Assembly: GCA_021773355.1 (NCBI GenBank)
Contig: JAJFKE010000040.1
Coordinates: 1 to 64,000 of the forward strand
Source: Gammaproteobacteria bacterium
Lineage (GTDB): Bacteria > Pseudomonadota > Gammaproteobacteria > Pseudomonadales > Pseudohongiellaceae
Length of the DNA stretch: 64,000 nt
Direction: 5' to 3'
Shown here: positions 25,010-34,436 of the stretch, in pieces
Numbering within the stretch: the stretch's first letter is position 1
How the letters are laid out: each line of letters begins with the position of its first letter
Position numbers and translations under genes: made by a program
Notes under the pieces: generated by a model
Databases searched by the model: none
What the model was told of the DNA's origin: nothing
Seen by the model: the letters and a program-made list of their open reading frames with translations, nothing else

Positions 25010-26947
25010 ATGATAATAAGAAAAAAATTGATTTCCCCATTAATTATGGCTGCGATTGCGCTTGCCTATATACCTTGGGCCTTGAGCCAATCCAGCACCA
25101 GCGTGTACGAGGGGGATTGGCGGAATATTCACAGCGGCGCGGGGGCTCAGCGCTATTCGGCTCTCGATCAGATTAACGCCGAAAACGTTGCAGACCTTGA
25201 GATAGCCTGGCGTTTTTCCACGGCAAATTTCGGACCTCCTACCGATTTCAACAACCCGTCAACACCGATCGAAGTTGACGGTATTTTGTACGCGAATATT
25301 GCCAGCACTCGAAATGTCGTGGCACTGGACGCCACCAGCGGCCAGGTACTGTGGCTTTGGCGCTATCAGGAAGGTGATCGATTCGACGAAGCGCCGCGAA
25401 AGGGTGCCGGCCGGGGCGTAGCCTTCTGGCGCGAGGGTGATACGGCACGGGTTATCGACGTCTCCCCTGGCTACCAACTGATTTCACTGGATGCCAAGAC
25501 CGGCATTCCGGATCCGAACTTTGGCGATAACGGCATCGTGGATTTGTATGCAGGCCTCAGAAATGCCGATGATCCCAGATACCCCTACCCCGATATTGGC
25601 ATTTCAGCACCGCCCTTTGTCATGAACGACGTCATTGTGGTGGGGGCGGCGCACCGGACCGGTGGTCGGCCTCGATCCAAGTTCAATACGAAAGGCGACG
25701 TACGTGGTTTCGATGTGCGCAGCGGCGAACTGCTGTGGACCTTTCATACCATTCCCGAGCGGGGGGAAGTAGGTTTTGAGTCCTGGCTAAGCGGGAACGA
25801 TATTACCGGCAATTCCGGCGTCTGGGCTGCCATCTCGGGCGATCCGGAACTGGGTCATGTCTATTTACCCATAGAGGACCCCACCGGCGACTATTATGGT
25901 GGCGACCGGCACGGCGACAACCTGTTTTCCAGCGGCCTGGTGGTGTTGGATATCAAAACCGGTGAGCGGCAATGGCACCATCAGTTTATCCACCATGACA
26001 TCTGGGACTGGGACGTTCCCTCCCCGCCAATCATTGCCGATTTGCCCAACGGCCGTAAGGTCGTCATGTCAGTGACGAAACAATCCTGGGTCTACACTTT
26101 CGATAGACTGACCGGCGAGCCCATCTGGCCTATTGTAGAACGACCGGTACCGGCGGGAGATGTGCCCGGTGAGTGGTATTCACCCACGCAACCCTTCCCT
26201 ACCCGCCCGGCTCCCTTTGATCGACAGGGCTTCACCGAGGCTGACTTGATCGACTTTACTCCGGAAATTCACGCGTTGGCGCTGGAAGCCATTGCAGACT
26301 TTCGCCTCAGCCCCACCATATTTACGCCTCCATCCTTGGCGGACGCACCCGACGGCACACGAGGTCTTCTTAGTTTGCCCTCTTCCACTGGCGGCTCCAA
26401 TTGGGAGAGCTCCGCCTTCGATCCAGAGACAGGGATTCTCTACGTACCTTCGAGGACGCAATTGCAGGTGCTAGCTCTGGGAAAAAATCCGGACTCAGAT
26501 ATCGATCTTAGCCAGGGTTTCGGTGTCCGCGTCCCGCGGGTTCAGGGGCTCGAAATCATCAAACCGCCTTATGGCCGCATTACCGCGATCGATATGAATT
26601 CAGGCGATCATCTGTGGATGATTGCTAATGCCGATACACCGGATCGCATTGCCAATCATGCGCTACTGGAAGGTGTCGATCTGCCACGCACAGGTATACC
26701 GACACGGTCAGGTATCTTAGCGACCAAAACTCTACTGTTTGTCGGCGAAGGGTCCGGTGGCGCAGGAGCCAGCCCCATTTTCCGAGCCATCGACAAGCAA
26801 AGCGGTGAAATCATTGCCGAATTGGATTTGCCGAATAATCAAACCGGCTTGCCATTTACCTACGAACACAATGGCAAGCAATACCTGGCCATGTTCGTCG
26901 GCGGCGGAGGTGCTCCCGCCGAGCTAGTGGCTTTGGCGCTGCCGTAA
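25010..26947 (+). CDS. PQQ-dependent dehydrogenase (quinoprotein glucose-dehydrogenase type, single domain)
   Basis: A 645-residue quinoprotein with a cleavable-looking signal (LIMAAIALAYIPWALSQ) and then an eight-bladed propeller. Tryptophan-docking repeats are visible (LEIAWRFSTA, ATSGQVLWLWRY, VRSGELLWTFHT, IKTGERQWHHQF). It also has the conserved HHDIWDWDVPSPP near the active site and GGSNWESSAFDPETGILYVPS. It resembles the soluble domain of membrane glucose dehydrogenase but lacks that enzyme's N-terminal helices. It also lacks a cytochrome domain and the adjacent Cys pair of methanol dehydrogenases. It should oxidise a sugar or alcohol in the periplasm. Nothing adjacent shows the substrate or the electron acceptor. 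Confidence 0.87.
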   Translation: MIIRKKLISPLIMAAIALAYIPWALSQSSTSVYEGDWRNIHSGAGAQRYSALDQINAENVADLEIAWRFSTANFGPPTDFNNPSTPIEVDGILYANIASTRNVVALDATSGQVLWLWRYQEGDRFDEAPRKGAGRGVAFWREGDTARVIDVSPGYQLISLDAKTGIPDPNFGDNGIVDLYAGLRNADDPRYPYPDIGISAPPFVMNDVIVVGAAHRTGGRPRSKFNTKGDVRGFDVRSGELLWTFHTIPERGEVGFESWLSGNDITGNSGVWAAISGDPELGHVYLPIEDPTGDYYGGDRHGDNLFSSGLVVLDIKTGERQWHHQFIHHDIWDWDVPSPPIIADLPNGRKVVMSVTKQSWVYTFDRLTGEPIWPIVERPVPAGDVPGEWYSPTQPFPTRPAPFDRQGFTEADLIDFTPEIHALALEAIADFRLSPTIFTPPSLADAPDGTRGLLSLPSSTGGSNWESSAFDPETGILYVPSRTQLQVLALGKNPDSDIDLSQGFGVRVPRVQGLEIIKPPYGRITAIDMNSGDHLWMIANADTPDRIANHALLEGVDLPRTGIPTRSGILATKTLLFVGEGSGGAGASPIFRAIDKQSGEIIAELDLPNNQTGLPFTYEHNGKQYLAMFVGGGGAPAELVALALP

Positions 26948-26992
26948 CTTAGTATCGGGAGTTAAGGACTAAGGTATTGTGTAAGCTTTGAA

Positions 26993-27031
26993 CTAGGTCC
27001 CATGAATTGGATTAAACCTCATGGGACCTAG
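26993..27031 (+). terminator. 13-bp perfect hairpin after the PQQ dehydrogenase
   Basis: CTAGGTCCCATGA (26993-27005) pairs perfectly with 27019-27031 around a 13-nt loop, 46 bp after the stop codon. No T-run follows, so it could be a terminator or an mRNA-stabilising hairpin. Confidence 0.55.
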
Positions 27032-27123
27032 GAGATACTAGACAGGCTTTGAATAGCAAGTTTTAGCGGGCATTGGATTGATTGAAACCGGGGACAGACC
27101 ACCTGTATCCGTCTAAGGTGCAG

Positions 27124-27168
27124 AAAAGGGAACAAATTTATTTTCGAAAATTAAATTTGTCCCCTTTA
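27124..27168. repeat. AT-rich inverted repeat between convergent genes
   Basis: AAAGGGAACAAATTTA and TAAATTTGTCCCCTTT form a long imperfect stem around TTTTCGAAAAT, between the PQQ dehydrogenase gene and a convergent gene. It could work as a bidirectional terminator. A GGGGACAGACC nearby (27091) resembles REP-type sequences. Confidence 0.55.
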
Positions 27169-27178
27169 TTATCGTTCT

Positions 27179-27679
27179 CTATCTGGGTTCCCAGAAGAAG
27201 ACCTCCCATTCGCGCAGTGGTTCTGATCCCTCGTAGAGTGGTTCATCTAGCGATCTGCCAGATCTGGCAGCCCACTGCGTCATCATGGGAATTCGGTTTT
27301 CATCCAAAATCTCCTTGGCCTCCATGGCAAAGGTCGCGTCGCCGATGCGCAACCATCCGTCGCCACCGCGGTCCCTCACGCGCTGCGCCCAATAACCCCC
27401 ATCCGGACGGGTGGCGGTGATAATGCCATCAGGAGTGCCAACGAAGGAGAGATGAACAACAAGCGGCGGAAAGCCGGCTTGCTTCATGAGCAAGGGTCCC
27501 CGGTAGTCATTTAACGACGTGAAGTCATTGAGGGCAGCTGTGGGCGTACCCCCAATAATAATGCCGGGCGTACGGCCAAGTCCCTGATTGCTGAGGTATG
27601 GAGCTGTGAACATCCACCCTAACACTGCGGCTATAACTATCACGCCAGCCGAAATTCCAGCTATCTTTTTCTTATTCAT
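27179..27679 (-). CDS. Membrane-anchored split-barrel-like hypothetical protein
   Basis: A 166-residue protein. The N-terminal anchor (IAGISAGVIVIAAVLGWMFTAPYL) is followed by a soluble domain with PLVVHLSFVGTPDGIITATRPDGGYWAQRVRDRGGDGWLRIGDATFAMEAKEI. The pattern of strand, Gly-rich turn and conserved Trp resembles deazaflavin-dependent nitroreductase/quinone-reductase or PNPOx barrels, but the match is only visual. GGAG seven bases upstream supports ATG 27679. It sits alone between hairpins. It is similar in design to the protein at 1027-1452. Confidence 0.6.
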   Translation of the reverse strand: MNKKKIAGISAGVIVIAAVLGWMFTAPYLSNQGLGRTPGIIIGGTPTAALNDFTSLNDYRGPLLMKQAGFPPLVVHLSFVGTPDGIITATRPDGGYWAQRVRDRGGDGWLRIGDATFAMEAKEILDENRIPMMTQWAARSGRSLDEPLYEGSEPLREWEVFFWEPR

Positions 27680-28053
27680 CAATATTCTCCCAAAAATTCA
27701 ATAAATCGCTTATTTTTCTATCGAGCTAAGAAGTCAGGTCCAATCTGAAATCTGACCAACTAAATAGTGTTATTTTCCTCGCATTCCGTGAACCAATTAA
27801 AGCTGGTGCCTTTTGCTCAAATGACAGCACGTTCCACGGGACCAGTATCAGCATGCATTGACGGTGATCGCTCTACTGCGCCACTATGGGCTAGGGTGCA
27901 GAGTGTAGTCAAAAGTAGCGCACTAAAGGACTTTAGGCTAATAACAATTTGTAACTTTTCTAGCGCCAAAGGTCATATCGGCTGTAAGAATCAACCCCTT
28001 AAGTGGTTCCTTGAAACATGCACCGCCGGGACTCCATAGCCCTGTATACCCTT
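27680..28053. other. Geneless stretch between two leftward genes
   Basis: A 90-residue frame on the plus strand (27767-28039) has no recognisable features or ribosome site and is probably spurious. No repeat copy was found here. Confidence 0.4.
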
Positions 28054-29202
28054 TTATCTTAAAGCTGCGGGTCGCAGGTGGCGATTTAGCTCTTCAAGAA
28101 ATCGCTCTCGCAACCAGATCACACTATGCCCACCCCCCTGTATAAGCACAGTCTTCTTAATGGGCGCGGTGATTTCATGTTCGTACGCCTGTACTGAAGA
28201 GCTTACCGAATAATAATCAGAATCTCCTTGAAAAAAGAATATGGGCATATCAAACACCATAGGCAATGAATAAGCATCAAACGCCAGCAATTCTGATCTC
28301 ATTGCATCGTAAGCCGCCGTAGCTAGTACTCTTGGATTTTCCAGCGCAACACCTTTGGGGATATAGTTGGCGCTTGCAGGAGGATTTGACAGCGCTTCCC
28401 CCATTAATGCGGACAAGACGGGAAATACTTCCATTTCAGCGACCGTAAGCGCTGAATGATACTTTGACTTGATTACATCAACAGAGCTGTCCGCATAGGG
28501 AGGCGGGCCAATCTCAAGCAATTCCTGTTCAGCTTCGTCGTTACCTTCCTGACGTGCTTTTTCAAGTAACAGCTCATAGCTCAGTGTATCCTGTTCAAGC
28601 CAATTCACAAATTGACCAGTTCCAACATAGGCCGAAAAATAGCCAGGGCGTTCCTGCATCATTTTCAAACCGACGATCGATCCTGCGGAACCGCCAAGTA
28701 CGACTATTTTGTCGACATCGAGTCGTCGCCTGACAAACTCGACCACTTCAAGACCGTCCATTACCAGCCTGTCTATTCCCAAATTATCCTGCCCTTCGGG
28801 GCTGACACTGTGAGTAGCACCCGCTCCAGGTTGATCCCAATGAATCAAGGTAAAATACTGCTCCCAGGCTTCGAAGTACGGAGCAATAGAAGACAGAGCG
28901 ACGCCGGGACCTGAGATAATCAGCAGCACTGGATTGTCGACGTCTTTGCCGCGTAGTACGACCCATTGCTCCATATTATTTATCGATACAAATAGTCCTT
29001 CATCAATAGATTGTGTGCTCATGTTCTCATCCTCCGCCGCTGCTGTTGATACTGAATAATTTAAAGAAACGCAAATCGCTGTGAAGATGGCGATTGACGA
29101 CATTCTCCCTCTTCGTTTAATTAACTCAATTGGTTCTGATCGACTTGACTGGGACTGCTGCCTATGACCCTTTCGAACTCCTGCCGCAATAATGTTTAAC
29201 AT
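28054..29202 (-). CDS. Secreted alpha/beta hydrolase, proline-iminopeptidase type
   Basis: A 382-residue hydrolase. The core has LLIISGPGVALSSIAPYFEAWEQYFTLIHWDQPGAGAT, where the oxyanion segment and DQPGAG/S block are typical of proline iminopeptidase-like enzymes. The nucleophile elbow is GGSAGSIVGL, the acid is in GDSDYYSV and the histidine is in GGGHSVIWL. A hydrophobic export signal sits inside the N-terminal part (SSIAIFTAICVSLNYSVSTAAA). The start at 29202 (GAGG eight bases upstream) gives 33 extra residues before the signal. The internal ATG at 29103 with GAGGGAGA would give a clean signal peptide and may be the real start. The substrate is unknown. Confidence 0.82.
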   Translation of the reverse strand: MLNIIAAGVRKGHRQQSQSSRSEPIELIKRRGRMSSIAIFTAICVSLNYSVSTAAAEDENMSTQSIDEGLFVSINNMEQWVVLRGKDVDNPVLLIISGPGVALSSIAPYFEAWEQYFTLIHWDQPGAGATHSVSPEGQDNLGIDRLVMDGLEVVEFVRRRLDVDKIVVLGGSAGSIVGLKMMQERPGYFSAYVGTGQFVNWLEQDTLSYELLLEKARQEGNDEAEQELLEIGPPPYADSSVDVIKSKYHSALTVAEMEVFPVLSALMGEALSNPPASANYIPKGVALENPRVLATAAYDAMRSELLAFDAYSLPMVFDMPIFFFQGDSDYYSVSSSVQAYEHEITAPIKKTVLIQGGGHSVIWLRERFLEELNRHLRPAALR

Positions 29203-29240
29203 TGAAGATTCCTCACTAGTATGTTGATTTGTGGAATCAA

Positions 29241-29277
29241 TAAAAAAGCCCCGGTCGCGGGCTGGCGACAAGGGCTT
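29241..29277 (-). terminator. Rho-independent terminator, leftward
   Basis: On the minus strand AAGCCC...GGGGCTT forms a stem with an inner GTCGC/GCGAC helix and is followed by TTTTTT. It probably ends the long YtrA-type operon before the hydrolase gene starting at 29202. Confidence 0.8.
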
Positions 29278-29459
29278 AATCAATGGGTCAAACAATTAGA
29301 GTCTCAATAGTAGTGGCCAGCTATAGGCTTTGTCAACTGACCGGAATTTCAAGTATCTGTGCCTGATACGAAGCACTCAAAAGTCGATGGGTTTAAGTCG
29401 TTATTTTGCTAGTGTCCCCATATCTGATACACCAATTTCCAATGAAAATTTGGATGTGC

Positions 29460-30140
29460 CTATTTCATTCTGTCTTCAATACTACCCTGCAGTTCTTCTA
29501 TCTCAGGCAGGTAATATGTCCTGAGTTCAGGTGAAACTGCCTTACCATACGCAGCATGGCGTGCCCGCTCTACATGCTGCAGAGCTTGGGCAAAGCGTTT
29601 TTCTGAAGCGTAGTACTGTGCATAGTAGTAATTAATTTCCATTCCATCAGGATTCAATCTATACGCCGCAGCAAGATAGTCCGCACCCTTGTCCTTATTT
29701 CGAAATCCAAGCGGCCATGGCGGCATCCCCACGTATAGGAAACCCAGCAGTGCTTGACCGAAGCCTTGCTCAGCCTGCGCATCCAGTTGCACAGACTTCT
29801 GCAATTCATCTCGAACTTCTTTCATTAGGCGCATGCCCCTAACTATTCCCTGGGTATTCGCATAGCCAAAGCGCACTCTAGCTAGAACAATCCATGCACT
29901 GGCGTTGCCTGGGTTGGCGTCTCTATAGCTTTCAACTGACTGTAACAATTCCTCAAAAGGGGTCTCACGATCTCGATTATCATTCCACGTATTTTGTATT
30001 TCCGCGTAGCGTTCGGTGAACAGTTCTGTCTCCGGTGAAGACTGTGCAGACACAGTATATACGCCGAGCACCGAAACGCTTAGCAAGGTAACTACAGCGA
30101 GTAAACTTCTAATAGAAACAGCGCAACCAAAAATGATCAT
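29460..30140 (-). CDS. Secreted TPR-like protein
   Basis: A 226-residue protein. A signal peptide (SLLAVVTLLSVSVLGVYTVSAQS) is followed by helical repeats resembling tetratricopeptides (NPGNASAWIVLARVRFGYAN, ADYLAAAYRLNPDGMEINYYYAQYYASEKRFAQALQHVERARHA). GGGAA upstream favours ATG 30140, 37 bp after the permease-hydrolase gene. It is likely the last gene of the YtrA-type operon. The role is unknown; TPR proteins usually serve as binding scaffolds. Confidence 0.72.
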   Translation of the reverse strand: MIIFGCAVSIRSLLAVVTLLSVSVLGVYTVSAQSSPETELFTERYAEIQNTWNDNRDRETPFEELLQSVESYRDANPGNASAWIVLARVRFGYANTQGIVRGMRLMKEVRDELQKSVQLDAQAEQGFGQALLGFLYVGMPPWPLGFRNKDKGADYLAAAYRLNPDGMEINYYYAQYYASEKRFAQALQHVERARHAAYGKAVSPELRTYYLPEIEELQGSIEDRMK

Positions 30141-30177
30141 TTCAAATTCCCAAACTCTACTAATATTATTGACTGCA

Positions 30178-32763
30178 TTACCGGGATAGTGATTCTGCAA
30201 GCTTTAGAATTGCAGCGACCACTTCATCTTCATGAGAGATATGAATGGCATGATCGCCGCCTTCGATTTCAATGACTTCAGCATGAGGCATGCCATTCTT
30301 GAATGCTGCAATCTGCTCAATTTGATATTTCTTTCTAAGATGGTAGTACTCCTGCGCTATGCTAAGCAGCAATTCGTCTTCTGGATCAAACCAAGGCCGT
30401 ATAAGCTCTGTGATTTCTTCGATCGCATAGATCGACACCGCCGGTGCAGTAATTTGCTCATAACGCGGCGCTTCCAATTGCGTCATAATTGCCTGACCCA
30501 AACGTCGATCTGTCGTTCTGCTGCCGCTTACAAAATCAAAGGAGGCCATAATAGAACCTTCGGAAGATCCAACCGATCCTAAACGATCAAAGTAAGCTTG
30601 CATTGCTTGATACGACTCTAACTCTCTAGGAAACGGTCGTGGTACAGGTGGTTGCAATCCATTCAGGCTCGTTCCTTGATTTTCCGTCATCATCGCGTCA
30701 CGGTTATAAGCTGCGTCAAGATACACCAGGCCTGAAACCCGCTGCGGATAATCCGCGCCCAATGCACTCAATTCATCCCCTGCCAAGGAATGCCCCACGA
30801 AAATGGCATCACTAATATCCAGAGAGTCCATCGCCTGAATGACGTCCTTGGTTAGCCTAGGAATATCGTAGCCAGAACTTGGCTTGCTGGAGGCGCCAAA
30901 GCCACGCCGTGTTAGCGCTATCACTCTAAAATTTTGCGTCAGACGCGGTGCAATATCATCATAGTTGTGTGCCGTTGCGCCACCGCCTGCCAGTAGAACC
31001 AGTGTCTGTATTTCTTGATTAGACCCAATCTGCTCCGCTTCGAATCCACCAGAGTACGACCACTCAAGCACCTCCAAACGCACGTTGCGGTCCACGTTAA
31101 GAAAGCTGGCCTGATGCGGCGAACGATCGCTCCAGCTGGAGCGGATTGACCCGCCCATGTCGTCATCGGAAGGTAAGGGGCAAGTTTCTGTAGAAGCCCC
31201 GAGCAAGCCAGGTGTACTTAGTTGTTTGCTAAGAAAGGCTTTCTGTTCGAACACTGTTATCAAGGCCTTAGGATTTTGCAGTAAACTCGGAGAAGCAATA
31301 TTCAGTCGATAATGCTTACCACCAAAGAATTGTAAAAACTTTGGACTGAAGTCTGGCCCAGTCGCATCAACTCTACTCGAAGGTATTCCCTCGATCTCCG
31401 CTGACAACAGCGTTGGTCTAGTCCCTCGTTTAAAGCAATCTACTTGTAACTCATTTTTTATAGAGTCGATTTCCGCACTGCAGTAGCCTATTCCGGGAAA
31501 ATAGCGACGCTTATTGTCCGGCTCAAGAACATACTGAGTAGGGGCAAGTACGGCTACGTCCAGGTTTACCGTAAGCCGAGTCGAGGGGTCAGCCGCAAAT
31601 GTTTTCACCTGCTGTTCCGGCAAGGCCCAGAAATGAGTGCCGTCGCTTCGCGCATTAATCATGGCCGGTGTAGCACCCGCCGCCGGAGAAAAGCGGAAAC
31701 TGTTATTCACACCCGCAGCCGCAAATTTGGCCGTTGCTTTTACTGCCGCCAAACGCCAATCTGCAGGAAGGTTTCGTGCCTGCACTCTAGTAGAGAACGC
31801 TACACCATTGGGACCAGCAGTTTCTAACTCCCAAGGCGTGAAATAGTCTAAACCTGCTAATCCCTTCATTCCTTCTTGCGGCCCTTCCGCATTTCCATAC
31901 AGATCAGTACCGACTTTAACTGCTGGGTAGCAACTATAAATAGAGTCCAGTGTAATCGCCGCTGCAATATCCTCATCAACATCATTAATCGAGTTGCTGA
32001 GCAGAGAATAGATGGGCGGCCACAACGGCAATTGAACGCTTGCAAACATAGCAAATGTACCAAGCAGCAATGTAACAGCGATGCAAGCTCGCGCCTTGAA
32101 GGCATCACGTCGGTGATATTGAAACCAGGCAACAAGCCACAAACAGGCAACTAATACGATAAAAATAGTCCATATGCCCAGCCACTCAAATCCACTAACA
32201 TTGAGCTTATCTGGATTTGGTACGCTAAAAACAGGAAGCAGCGAAATCACAGCAAGAAAAATCAGAAAGCCAACTACAATTCCCAACGCCTGCAGTATAT
32301 TTCTGGAAATTATCCCAATACAAATGAACGCTGGAATAGACAGCATTGCAGTAGGAGTCTTAAAAGCACTCGCCGCGAGAATTGATTCCATTAGTGAATA
32401 GCCGCTCACAATATTTACCAAGAATCGAACTAAAATCAGTGGCAACACGGTAGCGATCAACAGGAATAGAGTTTTTGCCAGAAACAGGTCGCGCCTGGGA
32501 ATTGGCCGAATTAACCAGTCATGACTTAGACTTGAGGGTGGGTCCAGCTGGAACACCGCGATCATCAGTAAACCGATGGCGGCCGCACTCACATAGGGAG
32601 CAGCGGATATCAACAAAAACCATAATTCGCCCTGAATATTCAAGTCTAGCCCGGTTATCAGAGCCTCCATCGCAATCAAACCGATCACTAGCAACACCAG
32701 AGGAGCTAGCCCTATAAGATCTTTTTTACAGATCGAAAGTATTCTGTTGAATCGAGATTCCAT
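30178..32763 (-). CDS. ABC-2-type permease fused to an alpha/beta hydrolase domain
   Basis: An 861-residue fusion. Residues 1-250 form an ABC-2-like permease with about six helices (IPRRDLFLAKTLFLLIATVLPLILVRFLV, and SLSHDWLIRPIPRRDLFL typical of YtrC/ABC-2 proteins). Residues 250-555 appear extracytoplasmic. Residues 560-861 form a complete alpha/beta hydrolase with LVLLAGGGATAHNYD, the RRGFGASS block, the nucleophile elbow VGHSLAGDE, and a His in GGDHAIHI. The gene lies 5 bp after the ATPase gene. The hydrolase would sit on the outer face of the membrane, coupled to transport. Separate genes would be the usual arrangement, and no stop or frameshift is visible between the parts. Confidence 0.85.
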   Translation of the reverse strand: MESRFNRILSICKKDLIGLAPLVLLVIGLIAMEALITGLDLNIQGELWFLLISAAPYVSAAAIGLLMIAVFQLDPPSSLSHDWLIRPIPRRDLFLAKTLFLLIATVLPLILVRFLVNIVSGYSLMESILAASAFKTPTAMLSIPAFICIGIISRNILQALGIVVGFLIFLAVISLLPVFSVPNPDKLNVSGFEWLGIWTIFIVLVACLWLVAWFQYHRRDAFKARACIAVTLLLGTFAMFASVQLPLWPPIYSLLSNSINDVDEDIAAAITLDSIYSCYPAVKVGTDLYGNAEGPQEGMKGLAGLDYFTPWELETAGPNGVAFSTRVQARNLPADWRLAAVKATAKFAAAGVNNSFRFSPAAGATPAMINARSDGTHFWALPEQQVKTFAADPSTRLTVNLDVAVLAPTQYVLEPDNKRRYFPGIGYCSAEIDSIKNELQVDCFKRGTRPTLLSAEIEGIPSSRVDATGPDFSPKFLQFFGGKHYRLNIASPSLLQNPKALITVFEQKAFLSKQLSTPGLLGASTETCPLPSDDDMGGSIRSSWSDRSPHQASFLNVDRNVRLEVLEWSYSGGFEAEQIGSNQEIQTLVLLAGGGATAHNYDDIAPRLTQNFRVIALTRRGFGASSKPSSGYDIPRLTKDVIQAMDSLDISDAIFVGHSLAGDELSALGADYPQRVSGLVYLDAAYNRDAMMTENQGTSLNGLQPPVPRPFPRELESYQAMQAYFDRLGSVGSSEGSIMASFDFVSGSRTTDRRLGQAIMTQLEAPRYEQITAPAVSIYAIEEITELIRPWFDPEDELLLSIAQEYYHLRKKYQIEQIAAFKNGMPHAEVIEIEGGDHAIHISHEDEVVAAILKLAESLSR

Positions 32764-32768
32764 GGTGA

Positions 32769-33668
32769 TTAATTCGAGTATTCGCCTCGTGATTTTTGAA
32801 TCAGGACTTTGGAAATATCTCGTAGCGTCATTGCCTGCGCATCGAACTGCACCGCACCAAAGTATCGCGATAACTGCTCGTACAGATAAGCATCGTTTTG
32901 ATAATCTGTATCTACGAATTGTAGCGCGTGACCCGAAATCTTAGGAGAAAGCCAACTATCTGGACAATCAGACGGTAAATATTTCTGCGCCGAAAGCGTA
33001 ACCGCTACATCTCTGAACCGTGTTCGTAAATCTTCAATGGGTTGTTGAAACCAAAGTTCTCCATTCGCCATGAAGGCAAGATGTGTAGTGAAATTTTCAA
33101 TCTCGTTTAATTCGTGTGAAGAAATAAGAATTGTAGAGTCGCCCGCCTGATCGAGCAGTCCTTCCACCACCTCATCGCGCACTAAAGAATCAAGTCCACT
33201 TAAGGGTTCGTCCAGTATTAGCAATTTGGGGCGGAATGCCAGCGCAGCGGCCAGCACTGTCTTCATGCGCATGCCATGGGATAATTTGCTGAGAGCACGA
33301 GTCGCTGGTAAATCCAGTTTCTTCCGCAGAGTCTTTTCGAATGCCCGATCCCAATTTGCATACAATGGTCTTAGATAATCGAAGTATTGTCCGATCGTCA
33401 GTCTGACCGGCAACAATTGATTCTCGGAAACATAGCCGATCTGCAAATAATCCTGATAGCTTAACGCTCGACTATCCATGCCGAGAATATTTGCACAACC
33501 CGTGTCGGGTTTGATGATATTAACCAAGGTTCGAATTGTTGTTGTTTTACCTGCACCATTGGTACCTATTAGAGCAAATGCGGAACCTTCAGGAACCTGC
33601 AAACATAGATCTCGAAGCACATGCACCTTGCCGTACTTCTTATTCACATTCTGCATATCAATTATCAT
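32769..33668 (-). CDS. ABC transporter ATP-binding protein
   Basis: A 299-residue ATPase. The Walker A is GTNGAGKTT, the Q-loop region is QIGYVSENQLLPVRLT, the signature is degenerate (LSHGMRMKTVLAAALA), the Walker B is LLILDEPLSGLD, and the H-loop is ISSHELNEIE. It is like YtrB or other ABC-2 exporters. The signature LSHGM instead of LSGGQ is common in this subfamily. It overlaps the upstream regulator gene by 11 bp and is followed at once by the permease fusion, so the two should form one transporter. Confidence 0.92.
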   Translation of the reverse strand: MIIDMQNVNKKYGKVHVLRDLCLQVPEGSAFALIGTNGAGKTTTIRTLVNIIKPDTGCANILGMDSRALSYQDYLQIGYVSENQLLPVRLTIGQYFDYLRPLYANWDRAFEKTLRKKLDLPATRALSKLSHGMRMKTVLAAALAFRPKLLILDEPLSGLDSLVRDEVVEGLLDQAGDSTILISSHELNEIENFTTHLAFMANGELWFQQPIEDLRTRFRDVAVTLSAQKYLPSDCPDSWLSPKISGHALQFVDTDYQNDAYLYEQLSRYFGAVQFDAQAMTLRDISKVLIQKSRGEYSN

Positions 33669-34062
33669 TGGAAACCACCTTCACTCTTTCCATGCCCTTC
33701 CAGTGAGACGCGACTGACTCTTGCACTTCGTCCAGACTCGCACCTACACGCCTAGCCTCAACCACCAATTGCTCGACTTCCTGACTGAGTAATCGCTGGC
33801 GATCTCCTGTTCTAGCCTTCGGCGTCGTTGCAACCGTAGTACCTTTGCCAGGACTTGCAATCAGCCAGCGCTCCTGAATTAAATGCTGGATCACCTTGTG
33901 CGCAGTGTTCGGGTGTATTTTTAGGTCCGCCGCCAGAGTGCGCACCGAGGGAAATGCCTCTCCCGGCTTAAGGGCCCCGCTAATCATCGCCTTGGTGGCA
34001 GCAAATACCACCTGATCGAATATGGATTGGCTGGAATTAAGCTTTATTTTGAATGGCGTCAT
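33658..34062 (-). CDS. GntR-family regulator, YtrA subfamily
   Basis: A 134-residue regulator with a winged helix of the GntR type (SIFDQVVFAATKAMISGALKPGEAFPSVRTLAADLKIHPNTAHKVIQHLIQERWLIASPGKGT) and only a short C-terminal helical tail. This is the mark of the YtrA subfamily, which lacks a full effector domain. YtrA proteins control adjacent ABC exporters, often in response to cell-wall-active compounds. Here it is the first gene of the four-gene leftward operon, which supports that role by context. Confidence 0.9.
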   Translation of the reverse strand: MTPFKIKLNSSQSIFDQVVFAATKAMISGALKPGEAFPSVRTLAADLKIHPNTAHKVIQHLIQERWLIASPGKGTTVATTPKARTGDRQRLLSQEVEQLVVEARRVGASLDEVQESVASHWKGMERVKVVSNDN

Positions 34063-34436
34063 ATCCGTAGTGTGACACTAAGAACAGATTTGTCAAACTA
34101 TTTGTTTAACTGGAGTGCAGGTTAATTGGCAGGCCTGTCAATGCAGAGAACGTATCTATCGATATCGCGTCCTTCACATCCACATTAAGCACAACCAGAG
34201 TACGATCATCGCTGAGGTTTCTAAGCGCATCCCTGCTTTTCTGAAAATGAAATCCAGCACTTCGGACCTCGCTTTTTGATAAATGGGGTCCCCATTAGGC
34301 AACTCCGGTCAAGCTGTTTACTGAAAACTCTTGTGTCGCTGGTTCGATTTACTCGCACATTCAATCCAAGCATGAGGGGTTTTTGATGTATGATTTGTTG
34401 TTCGGTGATTTATAAAAATAAACAAGGTGAGTGACT
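34063..34436. promoter_or_regulatory. Divergent control region with repeat copy G
   Basis: This region lies between the YtrA-type operon and the sulfatase operon. It must carry both promoters. The only structured element I see is the partial tRNA-like repeat at 34285-34358. Confidence 0.4.
34285..34358 (+). repeat. tRNA-like dispersed repeat, short copy G
   Basis: This is the shortest copy and the closest to tRNA spacing. It has CCGGTCAAGC, ACTGAAAACTC, then ten bases (TTGTGTCGCT), then GGTTCGATT. It lacks the repeat's 5' block, the insert and the CCA-like end. Confidence 0.7.
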
